Source of the DNA: CAZRHH01 sp964599885
GTDB taxonomy: Bacteria; Chloroflexota; Dehalococcoidia; DSTF01; JACRBR01
Length of the DNA: 64,000 nucleotides
Direction of reading: 5' to 3'
Assembly (NCBI GenBank): GCA_964599885.1
Contig: CAZRHH010000001.1
Coordinates: 1-64,000, forward strand
The notes beneath the pieces are model-generated. The model was not told where the DNA came from and made no database searches. It was given only the letters and a program-made list of their open reading frames with translations. Positions within the stretch are counted from its first letter, which is position 1; every line of letters begins with the position of its first letter. Shown piece by piece: positions 44,546 through 54,185 of the stretch. The translations under genes and the position numbers were made by a program.

Positions 44546-47500
44546 ATGGAAACCCCCAACCACCGCTACCGCGCCGAACTCCACCTCCACTCCTGCTGGT
44601 CGCTGCTCGATGGCGCCTCCAGCCCCGATGAAATCGTGCTGCAGGCGCACGCGCTCGGCTACGAGACGATCGCGCTCACGGACCACGACGGCCTCTACGG
44701 CTCGATGGAGTTCGCGCAGGCGGCGAAAGCGTTCGGCATCCGCGCCATCACCGGCGCCGAGGTGACGCTCGAAAACGGCCACCACCTGACGCTGCTCGCC
44801 GCAACGAGCGAAGGCTACGGCAACCTCTGCCGGCTGATCTCGACATCGCATCTGACGAACGAACGGTTGCAGCCGCAGCTCTCGTTCGAGGCGCTCGCGC
44901 AGCACGCGCGCGGGCTGATCGCGTTGTCCGGCTGCAAGCGCGGCGAAGTGCCGGCGCTCATCGCGGCGGGCGATCTGCCCGCAGCCGAAGCGGCCGTCCA
45001 GCGATACGCCGCGTGGTTCGGCCGCGAGAACTTTTACATCGAACTGCAGCAAAATCTCGTGTACGGCGACACGGATCGCTGCCGGCGTCTCGCCGCGCTG
45101 GCGCAGGCGCACGGACTGCGCTACGTCGCCACCAACGACGTGCACTATCACGAACGCGCCCGCCACCGCCTGCAGGACGTGATGGTGGCGATCCGCCACC
45201 GCAGCACGCTCGAAGCGTCCCACCGCGAACGGCGCGAGAACTCCGAGTACTACCTGAAGTCGTCCGCGGAGATGGAAGAGTTGTTCGCCGAATGGCCCGA
45301 CGCGCTCGACGAAAGCGCGGGCATCGCCGAACGCTGCACGTTCGACATCACGAGCGAACTCGACTACCAGTTCCCTAACTACGACACACCTGACGGCTCC
45401 ACCGCCGGCCAGCATCTCGAAGACGTCTGCCGCGCCGCCGCGCGCGTACGCTACGGCATGATCAACGGCCGTATCCCGGACGCCGTCGAAGCGCGCCTGC
45501 AGGAGGAACTGCGGCTCGTCCGCAAACACGGGTTGTCGGGGTTCTTTCTCATCTACCGCGACCTGCTCGAACTGAGCAAAGAGGTGGCGCGGGACGTGCG
45601 CGGACAGCACAGCGCGCGCGGCAAGTCCGGCCTGCCGCCGGGACGCGGCCGCGGCTCGTCCGTCAGTTCGATTCTCTGCTACCTGATCGGCCTGTCGCAC
45701 GTCGATCCGATCAAGCACGGGCTTTTTCTCGGCCGCTTCCTTAGCGACGAGATCGCGTCCGTGCCCGACATCGATCTCGACTTCCCGCGTGAGATCCGCG
45801 AAGAGCTGATCCTGCGCGTGTACGAGAAGTTCGGGCGCGAACACGCCGCGCTCGTCGCCAGCTTCCCCACGTACAAGCTGCGCAGCGCGATCCGCGACGT
45901 CGGCAAGGCGCTTGGTATCGCCGAACGCGAACTCGACCGGCTGGCGAAGCGCGCCGGCTGGGGCAGCGGCGCCGGCATCGAAGCCGAGATGGCGCGCTAT
46001 CCCGAGTACGAAGGCCGCATCGACGCGCCGATCTGGCGCGACCTGATCGAACTGTCGGAGCAGATCTCGGGCTTCCCGCGTCATCTCAGCCAGCATGTCG
46101 GCGGCATGGTGATCTCGACGAAGCCGATCGTCGAACTCGTGCCCGTCGAGAAGGCGGCAATGGAAGGACGCTACATCTGTCAGTGGGATAAGGATTCGGT
46201 CGACGACGCGCGCTTCATCAAGATCGACTTTCTTGCGCTCGGCATGCTCTCGCTCGTCGAAGAGTGCAGCGATCTCATCGCCGAACAGCACGGCACCATC
46301 CAGGACCTCAGCCGCATCGACTTCAACGATCCCGAGGTCTACGACATGATCTGCGAAGCCGACACGGTCGGCGTTTTCCAGATCGAAAGCCGCGCGCAGA
46401 TGCAGATGCTGCCACGCACGCGCCCGCGATCAATCGAGGACCTGATCGTCCAGGTGGCGATCATCCGGCCAGGACCGATCGTTGGCGGCGCGGTGAATCC
46501 CTACGTGCGCCACCGCCAGGCGCTGCTCGCCGACCCGAACTTCAAGCCGCCGTTCGATCACCCAAGCCTTGAGCCGGTACTGGCGGAAACGCTCGGCGTG
46601 ATCCTCTACCAGGAACAGGTGCTACAGGCAGCGATCGCCGTCGCCGGCTTCACGGAGGGGCAGGCGGAAGCGCTGCGCCGCGCCATGAGCCGCAAGCGCT
46701 CGCGCGAGAACATGGGCCGCTTCTTCGAGATGTTCCGCGAGGGCGCAGCGTCCCGCGGCGTCAGCGACGACGTGGCGAAGATCGTCTTCGAGAAGATCAT
46801 CGCGTTCGCGGAGTTCGGCTTTCCGAAGAGCCACTCGGCGGCGTTCGCGTTTCTCGCTTACCAGTCGGCGTGGCTGCGGCGCTACTACACCGTCGAGTTC
46901 ACCTGCGCGCTGCTCAACGCCCAGCCGATGGGCTTCTACCCGCCGCACGTGCTGATCCACGACGCAAAGCGCCACGGCGTCAGCGTGCTGCCGCCCGATG
47001 TCAACGCCAGCGGCGCCACCTGCTCGGTCGAAGAAGGATCGCTGCGCATCGGCTTCGGCTACGTGCAGGGCATCGGCAGCGACACCGCGGCGACGATCGC
47101 GCGCGATCGCACGCGCAACGGAGACTTCGCGTCGCTCGCGGACTTCGTGCGGCGCATGGGCGTCGCGGCGCACGCCTCATACGGCGGCAAATCGCAGCAC
47201 GTCACGCTCCGGCAGGAGGCGATCGAGCATCTCGTGCAAGTCGGCGCCTTCGACGCGTTCGGGCTCAACCGCCGCGAGCTGCTCTGGCAGTTGGGGCTGC
47301 TCTACCGCCCGCCGCAAGCGCAACTCACGATGCCGCTGCCGGTCGAGCAAGACGCCGTCCCGCTCGACGACATGACGACGTGGGAGCGCATGGCGGCGGA
47401 CTACAACCTGTTGTCGCTCTCACCGTCGCATCATCCGATGATGCTGCTCCGCCCGGGACTCGGTGAAAGTCTGCCATCGCTCCGCCACCTCGAGCGCATG

Positions 47501-47791
47501 CCGGACGGCGCAAAAGTGCGCGTGCCCGGGATGGTGGTGTGCCGCCAGCAGCCAGGCACGGCGAAAGGCTTCGTCTTCCTGTTGCTCGAAGACGAGTTCG
47601 GCATGGTCAACGTCATCGTGCCGCCGTGGCTGCACGAACGTCAGCGTGCGCTCGTCCGCGGCGAGGCGTTCGTCATCATCAGCGGCGATCTGCAGCGCAA
47701 GGAGAACACCGTCAACTTACTGGCACAGAACTTCGAGACGCTGCCAGTGCCGCATTCGATGCACCCGCCCGAGTCGCACAATTTCGGATGA
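44546..47791 (+). CDS. dnaE2: Error-prone DNA polymerase III alpha subunit
   Basis: 1081 residues, the length of DnaE2. N-terminal PHP domain (RAELHLHSCWSLLDGASSPD), then the C-family palm with PPGRGRGSSVSSILCYLIGL and the metal Asp pair in PDIDLDFPREIREE. A helix-hairpin-helix region and an OB-like segment (VNVIVPPWLHERQ) end the protein. DnaE2 performs mutagenic translesion synthesis with ImuB. It starts 41 bp from the vapB start on the opposite strand and its stop overlaps the possible ATGA start of dinB. Confidence 0.95.
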   Translation: METPNHRYRAELHLHSCWSLLDGASSPDEIVLQAHALGYETIALTDHDGLYGSMEFAQAAKAFGIRAITGAEVTLENGHHLTLLAATSEGYGNLCRLISTSHLTNERLQPQLSFEALAQHARGLIALSGCKRGEVPALIAAGDLPAAEAAVQRYAAWFGRENFYIELQQNLVYGDTDRCRRLAALAQAHGLRYVATNDVHYHERARHRLQDVMVAIRHRSTLEASHRERRENSEYYLKSSAEMEELFAEWPDALDESAGIAERCTFDITSELDYQFPNYDTPDGSTAGQHLEDVCRAAARVRYGMINGRIPDAVEARLQEELRLVRKHGLSGFFLIYRDLLELSKEVARDVRGQHSARGKSGLPPGRGRGSSVSSILCYLIGLSHVDPIKHGLFLGRFLSDEIASVPDIDLDFPREIREELILRVYEKFGREHAALVASFPTYKLRSAIRDVGKALGIAERELDRLAKRAGWGSGAGIEAEMARYPEYEGRIDAPIWRDLIELSEQISGFPRHLSQHVGGMVISTKPIVELVPVEKAAMEGRYICQWDKDSVDDARFIKIDFLALGMLSLVEECSDLIAEQHGTIQDLSRIDFNDPEVYDMICEADTVGVFQIESRAQMQMLPRTRPRSIEDLIVQVAIIRPGPIVGGAVNPYVRHRQALLADPNFKPPFDHPSLEPVLAETLGVILYQEQVLQAAIAVAGFTEGQAEALRRAMSRKRSRENMGRFFEMFREGAASRGVSDDVAKIVFEKIIAFAEFGFPKSHSAAFAFLAYQSAWLRRYYTVEFTCALLNAQPMGFYPPHVLIHDAKRHGVSVLPPDVNASGATCSVEEGSLRIGFGYVQGIGSDTAATIARDRTRNGDFASLADFVRRMGVAAHASYGGKSQHVTLRQEAIEHLVQVGAFDAFGLNRRELLWQLGLLYRPPQAQLTMPLPVEQDAVPLDDMTTWERMAADYNLLSLSPSHHPMMLLRPGLGESLPSLRHLERMPDGAKVRVPGMVVCRQQPGTAKGFVFLLLEDEFGMVNVIVPPWLHERQRALVRGEAFVIISGDLQRKENTVNLLAQNFETLPVPHSMHPPESHNFG

Positions 47792-47832
47792 TCGACAACA
47801 CCGTCGATGCGCGGCGCTATTCTGTGTCCACG

Positions 47833-48912
47833 ATGCGTACCATCATCCACGCCGATCTCGACGCGTTCTATGCGTCTGTCGAGCAGCTCGACGATCCGGC
47901 GCTGCGAGGCAAGCCGGTCGTCGTTGGCGGCTCGCCCGAATCGCGCGGAGTCGTCGCGGCGGCGTCGTACGAAGCACGGGCGTTCGGCGTGCGTTCGGCG
48001 ATGCCGATGAGCACCGCGATGCGCCTCTGCCCCGACGCGAACCGCGTACCGCCACGCTTCGCCCGCTACGCCGAACTATCCCGAATCGTCATGGCGATCT
48101 TCCGCGACGTGACGCCGCTCGTCGAACCCCTCTCGCTCGATGAAGCGTTTCTCGATGTAAGCGCGGTGGCGCCCGACGCCGCGGCCGGCGAAGCGCTCGC
48201 CGCCGAACTCAAGCGCCGCGTGAAGGATGCGACAGGGCTGACGCTGTCCGTCGGCGTCGGTGGCAACAAGACGGTCGCCAAGATCGCCTCCGATTTCAAC
48301 AAGCCCGACGGTCTCGTCGTCGTGCCGCACGGTGCCGAAGCGGCATTCCTCGCGCCGCTGAAGATTCGCGCGCTGTGGGGCGTTGGCCCGAAAACCGAAG
48401 CGGCGCTTGCCCGCGCCGGCGTGCGCTACGTGCGCGATCTCGCCGAACGCAGCCCGCCCGAAGCCGAACGCTTGCTCGGATCGCGCGGCCTCTTCCTCCA
48501 CGACATGGCGCGTGGCATCGATGACCGGCGCGTCGAGACGAACTACGAGCGCAAGTCCGTCGGCGCCGAGACCACCTTCGCGCGCGATCTGCCCGACGGC
48601 GATGAACTGCGCGCTGCCATGCGCGAGATCGCCGCCGAAGTGGCGCAACGCATGCACGGCGTCAACATGCGCGGCCACACGATCGCACTGAAACTGCGCT
48701 ATGCCAACTTCCGCACGATCACGCGCCAGGCCAGCGTGAAGGCGCCAGTCGACGACGCGGAGAGCATCGTCACCATCTGCGGCGCCCTGCTCGACAAGAT
48801 CGTCGCCGAGGGTGACCGCTTCCGCCTGCTCGGCATCCAGTGCTCGCGCCTCGCCGACGCCGACGTCGCGCAGCGCACGCTCTGGGCCGCCAGCGCCGAC
48901 GCCACCGCCTAA
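47833..48912 (+). CDS. dinB: DNA polymerase IV (Y-family)
   Basis: 359 residues from ATG 47833 (alternative ATG 47788 overlaps the dnaE2 stop). Active Y-family signature: RTIIHADLDAFYASVEQ with the first metal Asp, and PLSLDEAFLDVS with the second acidic pair. Thumb HhH (ALWGVGPKTEAALARAGVRY) and little finger (LRYANFRTITRQAS) follow. Unlike ImuB it is catalytically intact. It replicates past damaged bases. Position directly behind dnaE2 suggests joint SOS induction; a TATTCT box 9 nt before ATG 47833 may add its own promoter. Confidence 0.95.
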   Translation: MRTIIHADLDAFYASVEQLDDPALRGKPVVVGGSPESRGVVAAASYEARAFGVRSAMPMSTAMRLCPDANRVPPRFARYAELSRIVMAIFRDVTPLVEPLSLDEAFLDVSAVAPDAAAGEALAAELKRRVKDATGLTLSVGVGGNKTVAKIASDFNKPDGLVVVPHGAEAAFLAPLKIRALWGVGPKTEAALARAGVRYVRDLAERSPPEAERLLGSRGLFLHDMARGIDDRRVETNYERKSVGAETTFARDLPDGDELRAAMREIAAEVAQRMHGVNMRGHTIALKLRYANFRTITRQASVKAPVDDAESIVTICGALLDKIVAEGDRFRLLGIQCSRLADADVAQRTLWAASADATA

Positions 48913-49017
48913 AGCTGGCATTGCGCACGCGAATCCTAAAGACTGGATCCAGATTCCATCGTCCACCCTCCATCCTCCAGCGCCCCAACACGGCCGCTGA
49001 GTCAGGAATCAAACCCG

Positions 49018-49395
49018 ATGCACTCCGTCGATACCGATCGCTTCGAAGAAATGGTCCGCGAAGCCATCGACGCTCTCCCGGACAATTTCCGCACCCAGAT
49101 CGCCAACGTCGACTTCGGCATCGAAGAATGGGCGCGCCCCGACGATTACGCCCGCACCAGGATCTCACCCAATGCCACCCTGCTCGGCGTCTACCGCGGC
49201 ATCCCGCTCACGCGGCGCGGCGCCCACTACAACCTGGCTTTGCCCGACACGATCATCATCTTCCAGCAGCCCCTCCAGCGTCTCGCCCACGACGAACAGG
49301 ACCTCGCCGCTCGCGTCCACCACGTCGTCCGGCACGAAGTAGCGCACTACTTCGGCATCTCCGACGCCCGCCTCCACGAACTCGACGCCTACTAA
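49018..49395 (+). CDS. Small zincin-like metallopeptidase (COG3824 type)
   Basis: 125 residues. DRFEEMVREAIDALPDNFRT at the start and VRHEVAHYFGISDARLHELD near the end match the short metallopeptidase family with an HExxH zinc site (HEVAH) and a downstream acidic ligand. It is cytoplasmic, with unknown substrates. It lies about 105 bp after dinB on the same strand. Confidence 0.9.
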   Translation: MHSVDTDRFEEMVREAIDALPDNFRTQIANVDFGIEEWARPDDYARTRISPNATLLGVYRGIPLTRRGAHYNLALPDTIIIFQQPLQRLAHDEQDLAARVHHVVRHEVAHYFGISDARLHELDAY

Positions 49396-49627
49396 GAGAA
49401 GCGCGCCTCGATTCGATCATTGCCGCAAGACGGAATGAGCCATCACCCATGGCGGCACCAGAAGCTGTGCCGTCGTCAAACCCGCGCACAGACACCGTAC
49501 TCACCACAACGGTAGGGGCCCCGCTTGCCGGGCCCCGGTCGAACGCACACCGTTGTCTCTACAACAATAGGAACCAGGAACACGAACTGAGCCGGCCATC
49601 CCGTCAGCAGACTCCCAGCAACGCCAC
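49396..49627. repeat. Intergenic dispersed repeats, copy A
   Basis: No gene. 49511-49536 is a GC-rich palindromic unit (GGTAGGGGCCCC ... GGGCCCC) followed shortly by CGCACACCG; the identical 26-mer recurs at 54970-54995. 49449-49472 (ATGGCGGCACC...GCTGTGCCG) is a variant of the second palindrome family seen at 50499, 54255 and 55039. Confidence 0.7.
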
Positions 49628-50440
49628 TTACTCCACCGGCAAATCCTCCCGATCCCCCCACTCCCGCCAAGACCCGTCGTAATTCCGCACGTCCGGATAC
49701 CCCAGCACATGCTTCAGCACAAACCACGTATGCACCGCCCGAATCCCCAACTGACAGTGCGCGATCACCGCCTTCTCCGGCGTCACCCCGCGCGCCGCAT
49801 ACATCGCCCGCAACTCGTCCGACGACTTCAGCACGTTGTCGCCCGCCGTCGCGTCCGTCCACTCGACATGCACAGCCCCCGGAATGTGACCGCCGCGCGC
49901 CGCCCGCACCAGCCTCCCGTCATACTCCTCCCGCGCCCGCACGTCGAGCACTACGCTTGCATCATCATCAATCGCCGACCGCACCTGCTCCCACGTCGCC
50001 CGATTCGTCTCGTCCGGACCCGCCGGCGCCGGATACGACGTACTCGCCGGCCCGACAACGTCTGACGTCATCGCACGGCCCTCAGCGACCCACCGCTCGC
50101 GCCCGCCCTCCAGCACATGCACGGCGCCGGTGTGACGATAGTAATCCATCATCCAGAACCCGCGTATCGCGTACGAACTGTGGCGGTCCCCATACCACAC
50201 CACCGTCGACGTCGGCGCGATCCCCATCCGCACCATCAGCGCCGCATATTGCTCCGGCGTGATCACGTGTCCCGAAGAATCGTCCCCGTTAAGCAGCAGA
50301 TCAGCATGAAAGTCCACCCACACCGCCCCGGGAATATGCCCCGCATCAAACGTCGCCTTATCAACGCTAGCCTCCACCACGCGCACATCCGCATCCCCCA
50401 GCCGCCCCGCCACCCACTCCGCCGAGACATACGCAGTCAT
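49628..50440 (-). CDS. Two-domain rhodanese sulfurtransferase
   Basis: 270 residues, two rhodanese domains. The N-terminal, inactive one has DKATFDAGHIPGAVWVDFHA; the C-terminal one carries the active-site loop AHCQLGIRAVHTWFVLK, with Cys as the sulfur carrier, and ends NYDGSWREWG. This matches thiosulfate or 3-mercaptopyruvate sulfurtransferases. GGAG lies 5 nt before ATG 50440; the frame is open to 50548, where it crosses a dispersed repeat. Confidence 0.92.
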   Translation of the reverse strand: MTAYVSAEWVAGRLGDADVRVVEASVDKATFDAGHIPGAVWVDFHADLLLNGDDSSGHVITPEQYAALMVRMGIAPTSTVVWYGDRHSSYAIRGFWMMDYYRHTGAVHVLEGGRERWVAEGRAMTSDVVGPASTSYPAPAGPDETNRATWEQVRSAIDDDASVVLDVRAREEYDGRLVRAARGGHIPGAVHVEWTDATAGDNVLKSSDELRAMYAARGVTPEKAVIAHCQLGIRAVHTWFVLKHVLGYPDVRNYDGSWREWGDREDLPVE

Positions 50441-50620
50441 AACGACTCCCTCGAAACGACGCATCACAGAACGAAGACTATCGCCACAACCACGGCCGTG
50501 GCGGCACAGCTTGCTGTGCCATTCCTCGTTTCCCGCACGACCCGTCACGGCAGTGAATGGGCCCGGTCGAATGCGACGAGACTCCGTCTACCAGCCTGGT
50601 GCGCAGATTCTCTCGTTGGC
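50441..50620. repeat. Intergenic region with a REP-like palindrome, copy B
   Basis: 50499-50520 carries GTGGCGGCACAGCTTGCTGTGCC: the perfect 6-bp stem GGCACA/TGTGCC around GCTTGC. Related copies are at 49449, 54255 and 55039. No gene is supported. Confidence 0.65.
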
Positions 50621-51259
50621 TCAAACGCGACCGGGTTGAACGACCAATTCGCTGCGAATAATCGAACTTGCCCACAACTCAAGCGCACGTTCCGCGTCCG
50701 CCCGTTCTGGTTTCCGATCTATCTCCCACGACGTCGTGACTTCGACTACCGCCCCATCGAGCGAAAACTGAGCCTTCCACGATTCGAAAAGCGGCTCATC
50801 GAGAATTGTTTGCTGCCGCCAGATGCTGACGGCAACGGCATCGATCGTGCGAGTCGACTCGTCACCTTTCTCATTCGCGATGCAATACGGCTTTGACGAG
50901 TACCGCACCGTAGTCACCGGCCGCTCCGGCGAATCTTCGCCGTACGTTATTTGCACTTGTCGGCTATCTGGCTCAGATGTGGTCGAAGTGCCAACGGGAT
51001 GGCTGGAAACGGTCACTGGCAGTGGATCCGCAACCCGAAGTGGCTGCGCATACATGTCTGCGGCGGTGCCGACGGCTTCGTCTGGCGAATCGACTACGCG
51101 GGAGTCGGTAGCGAGCACATTGAGGCACGCCGAATCCTCACGATCTTGGATCTCACCGCACGCAACGAACGCAACCGCGATGCCGAGCGCCAAAATCAGA
51201 ACATTAGCGAGTCCCGCTTCCCGCTTCCCGCCTCTCGTTTCCACGCGGCAGCGCGTCAC
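50621..51259 (-). CDS. Hypothetical lipoprotein
   Basis: 212 residues. A basic start is followed by a hydrophobic segment ending in a lipobox (LGIAVAFVAC). The mature part is rich in Ser/Thr with two Cys and no family I recognise. The GTG start overlaps (GTGA) the stop of the thioesterase gene upstream, so it is translationally coupled. The leader contains a tandem GCGGGAA repeat in the DNA (near 51215-51235), which may be recent slippage. Confidence 0.65.
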   Translation of the reverse strand: MTRCRVETRGGKREAGLANVLILALGIAVAFVACGEIQDREDSACLNVLATDSRVVDSPDEAVGTAADMYAQPLRVADPLPVTVSSHPVGTSTTSEPDSRQVQITYGEDSPERPVTTVRYSSKPYCIANEKGDESTRTIDAVAVSIWRQQTILDEPLFESWKAQFSLDGAVVEVTTSWEIDRKPERADAERALELWASSIIRSELVVQPGRV

Positions 51260-51717
51260 GGCGCATCATCCCGCCCGATGCTCCGCGCCACATCCGACAT
51301 CTCCGCGCCCAACCGCTCGTCCAGTCTCATAAACGTCCCCTCCGCGTCCGCCAGCAACATTCCCGACGCGTCGCGCAACTCCCCCCGCAACTCCAGCAGC
51401 CGCGCCCGATCCCGCACGATCCACGCCTCGACGCGCAGCGGCGCATCCAGCGGCACCGGCTTCCGGAACCGAATGTTCAGCCGCGCCGTCGCCCCCCAGC
51501 GCGACCCGCCATACACCGCCCACCCCATCGCCTCGTCGATGAGCGTCGCCACCACGCCGCCGTGCATCCGGTTCGGATACCCCTGCTGATACTCGCACGG
51601 CGTGTAATCACACACCGCCCGATCGCCCTCATGACGGAACTTCATGTGCAGCCCGCGGTCATTCTTCGCCCCGCAAGCAAAACACATCACCCCCCGCCCC
51701 GTCTGCGCGTCACTCAC
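51256..51717 (-). CDS. Hotdog-fold thioesterase (PaaI-like)
   Basis: 153 residues. CFACGAKNDRGLHMKFRHEG at the start and NRMHGGVVATLIDEAMGWAV, the active-site helix of the hotdog fold, are clear; later RLNIRFRKPVPLDAPLRVEA completes the sheet. It hydrolyses acyl-CoA thioesters of unknown chain. GTG 51717 is taken as the start; the frame is open to 51852. It is followed with a 4-nt overlap by a lipoprotein gene. Confidence 0.87.
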   Translation of the reverse strand: MSDAQTGRGVMCFACGAKNDRGLHMKFRHEGDRAVCDYTPCEYQQGYPNRMHGGVVATLIDEAMGWAVYGGSRWGATARLNIRFRKPVPLDAPLRVEAWIVRDRARLLELRGELRDASGMLLADAEGTFMRLDERLGAEMSDVARSIGRDDAP

Positions 51718-51793
51718 AACACCACCATCTTCACACACGGCTCCATCAATCCCCCGCAACACAAGCGCACAGTCGAACTCCGCGCGAGTCCTT

Positions 51794-52285
51794 CTACCAT
51801 CCGGGCCGTGCTGCCTGCCGCCAAAGCAGACGGCCTGCGGCGACGCGGCCAAACTCTAGCGACAACAGCAACGCGGCGAGTGGACTCGCGAGCAGAAGTC
51901 CACCTACTCCCCACGCATAGCTGCGATCGCCATCCCCTTCTCCACAATTTGGGCAATCAACCGCCCAAACCCCCGCAACGATCCACCACAAGATGTACAG
52001 CAAGATGGGTGCGATAAGCACCACGCGCGAAACTATCGGGAATCGCGCAAGGATGGCTGCTAACGCTGCGATAATCGCCACCAACGGCAGTCCGATGAAG
52101 AAGTACGCCGTGAGCAGAAAGGACATCGGTGCAGCGACCGCCACCATGACGGCGCCGAGTACCCATTCCCATCTCCGGAGATGTCGGCCGAAGGCGATCC
52201 CCGCTAGCAACAGTAGTGGCAGCGGTAGGGAGAATGCGGCTAGTGCCAGAGTGCTCAGGATGTAGCACTGCGTGTCGTCGCACAT
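51794..52285 (-). CDS. Hypothetical multi-pass membrane protein
   Basis: 163 residues with about four membrane helices (LSTLALAAFSLPLPLLLLAG, WVLGAVMVAVAAPMSFLLTA, LPLVAIIAALAAILARF, VVLIAPILLYILWWIVAGVW). A CPNC pair lies in an outside or inside loop before a last helix. AGAGG is 7 nt before the ATG. No family is recognised. It lies upstream of the thioesterase gene on the same strand. Confidence 0.65.
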   Translation of the reverse strand: MCDDTQCYILSTLALAAFSLPLPLLLLAGIAFGRHLRRWEWVLGAVMVAVAAPMSFLLTAYFFIGLPLVAIIAALAAILARFPIVSRVVLIAPILLYILWWIVAGVWAVDCPNCGEGDGDRSYAWGVGGLLLASPLAALLLSLEFGRVAAGRLLWRQAARPGW

Positions 52286-52642
52286 CGGAACCTCTGTGCG
52301 AAGCGTAGCGCCTCAACGCGTAGCCGTATGCGGCCCCTGCATCAGACCTGCGAAGGCAGTTCTGGTCCTAATCCTCACGCTTTGGGGGGTCCAGCCACCC
52401 GCTCCGAACTCCGACGATCCGTACATAGACGATCCCCTTCAACACAGGCGCCTCATCTCCTTCCAGCCACCCCAACCTCTGTGCCTCCGTGCCTCTGTGG
52501 TTCAATCGAATCCGAAAACCTCCGCGCCCCGCGCCTCTGTGTTGAATCCCCTAAACCCTTTGCGCTATCTATGTCCTTTGCGCCCTTGCGGTGAATCTGA
52601 GACCCCCGGCTCCCGACTTCCGACCCTCCCAGTTCCCACCTC
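52286..52642. repeat. Intergenic cluster of CTCTGTG/CTTTGCG-type repeats
   Basis: No gene. 52475-52505 carries a tandem of CCTCTGTG-like words (ACCTCTGTGCCTCCGTG, then CCTCTGTGGTTCAA); related words recur at 52534-52545, 55112-55133 and 62471-62489. 52575-52595 has CCTTTGCGCCCTTGCGGTGA, of the same style. These look like members of a dispersed non-coding repeat family. Confidence 0.6.
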
Positions 52643-53497
52643 TCACTGCCCCACGAATGCCCTCCCCTCCACTAGCACCTCCCCGCGCTGACTCACGCAC
52701 GACACCGCCCACTCCCCGGCCTTCGACGCCTCCGCCGAGGCCGCCGCAGCCGCCACCGTATCCCCGGGCCGAGTCGGCGCCTTGAACCGCACCTTCAGCC
52801 GCCCGCTCGACAGCCATTCGTCACCCGTTATGTCATGCATTGCTTCCCCGATCAACGCCAGCACCAGCATCCCGTGCGCGATCGTCCCCCCAAACATCGT
52901 CCCCGCAGCAAACGCTGGGTCGACGTGAATCGGATTGTGGTCGCCCGAGGCGTCCGCATACGCCAGCAACTGCTCCTGCGTGATCGTCCGCTCGACGCGC
53001 CCCTCCGACATCTCCGCCGGCGCCACATCTCGTGAGTCGATCGCCGAATCCGCGGCCGCGCCGCCGCCCGCCGCACTCGACTCTACGCGACCCAACGCCG
53101 CGGGCCCCGGCGCCATGATCGTCGTCCGCGCGCTCACCACCTGGCCGGCCGGCGACGCCACATCAAACTCGATCACGCTGATCACGAACCCCTGCCGCTC
53201 CGACCGCTGCGCGATCCGCCCCGACAACGTCAGCGCTGTGCCCGCGGACACCGCCGCCCGCTGCTCGACCTCCTGCCCCGTGTGCAACGACCCCTCCGGC
53301 AGCGAAAGTTGCGCCTGCAACGACGTCAACCCCAGTGCCACAATCGCCAGCGGCGGCACCGAATCGCCGTACTCCCCCGCATCCCCCACAGCCCGCACAT
53401 ACGCCGCCACCTCGTCCGACGAGATCACAAACGAAGAAGCCGAAAACGCATGCCCCCGCGGCAGCGCCGAAATGCTAATCCGAACATCTGAACTCAT
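52643..53497 (-). CDS. MaoC-like (R)-specific hydratase domain protein, tandem hotdog
   Basis: 284 residues with two hotdog halves. The N-terminal half (FVISSDEVAAYVRAVGDAGE) is like the FAS1-type dehydratase half. The C-terminal MaoC half carries the catalytic loop YADASGDHNPIHVDPAFA and GTIAHGMLVLALIGEAM. Such proteins hydrate or dehydrate enoyl/3-hydroxyacyl thioesters. ATG 53497 is the preferred start; the frame is open to 53554. Ribosome site weak. Confidence 0.87.
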   Translation of the reverse strand: MSSDVRISISALPRGHAFSASSFVISSDEVAAYVRAVGDAGEYGDSVPPLAIVALGLTSLQAQLSLPEGSLHTGQEVEQRAAVSAGTALTLSGRIAQRSERQGFVISVIEFDVASPAGQVVSARTTIMAPGPAALGRVESSAAGGGAAADSAIDSRDVAPAEMSEGRVERTITQEQLLAYADASGDHNPIHVDPAFAAGTMFGGTIAHGMLVLALIGEAMHDITGDEWLSSGRLKVRFKAPTRPGDTVAAAAASAEASKAGEWAVSCVSQRGEVLVEGRAFVGQ

Positions 53498-53663
53498 AAA
53501 GCTGAGGCTACGTCCACCCCCACCCCCTGTCAAACCACGCACCAACGATGCCACTCTCCGCCTGATCGCGGATTGGCTGTCGCGAAGTTATCGATCTGTC
53601 ATCGCGACCAGCGCAGTCGTTCGAGGCGTTGACCGCGCACCTGTAAGTCCGTTGGCGCGTTCG

Positions 53664-54185
53664 TTACTGACGCGGTCGCGGCTTGACGCCGGTGGCGGTG
53701 AGGAACTGGCGGATCTGGGAGGCGTGCTCAACGACGTGCAGAGGGATGCTGCCGACAAGCACTCCGAACAGCGTGCCGTGGTATCGATGGTCGCTGGGGA
53801 GTGGCCGGGACGCGGCGTCCTCGGTGAGGGCGTCGAGCGTTCGGCGCACGCCGCCGCGGCACCAGTCGATATACCCGAGCAGCTCGGCCCTGGTGAAGAC
53901 ACGGGAGGGCCAAGCCCACACTGTGCTCGTCAAACGGCGGCGGCGGCGGCTCATGCGGCGCAAACCCGCCGGAGAGGTCGTAGTCGAGGCAAAACAGGGC
54001 GTGGTGAGCCAGGTTCCACGCGGCTGAACCGGCCAATCCGCCGTACGGCCCCGGACCCGCGGGCGCCTCGTCCGGCCACAAGTCCGTCTCCCACAGCCCG
54101 TCGGGACAATCCGCAGCACCGCCTCCATCAGCCGGAGCGCGTCCTCGAAGTTACGGGCCATGCCCTGCACAAATGCGTTCGTCAC
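53664..54185 (-). pseudogene. DinB/YfiT-like four-helix protein with two compensating frameshifts
   Basis: Frame 1 starts MTNAFVQGMARNFEDALRLM and reaches about 54100. The homologous protein then continues in frame 2 (LWETDLWPDEAPAGPGPYGG, then AAWNLAHHALFCLDYDLSGG), and returns to frame 1 near 53920 (FTRAELLGYIDWCRGGVRRT, then PLHVVEHASQIRQFL). Reading across both shifts gives a DinB-superfamily protein of about 170 residues with His residues in metal-binding positions. Either a young pseudogene or two base errors at C-runs. Confidence 0.6.

Noticed and set aside
44516..46291. 591-codon minus-strand frame opposite dnaE2
   Set aside because: Shadow of dnaE2, whose plus-strand motifs are unambiguous.
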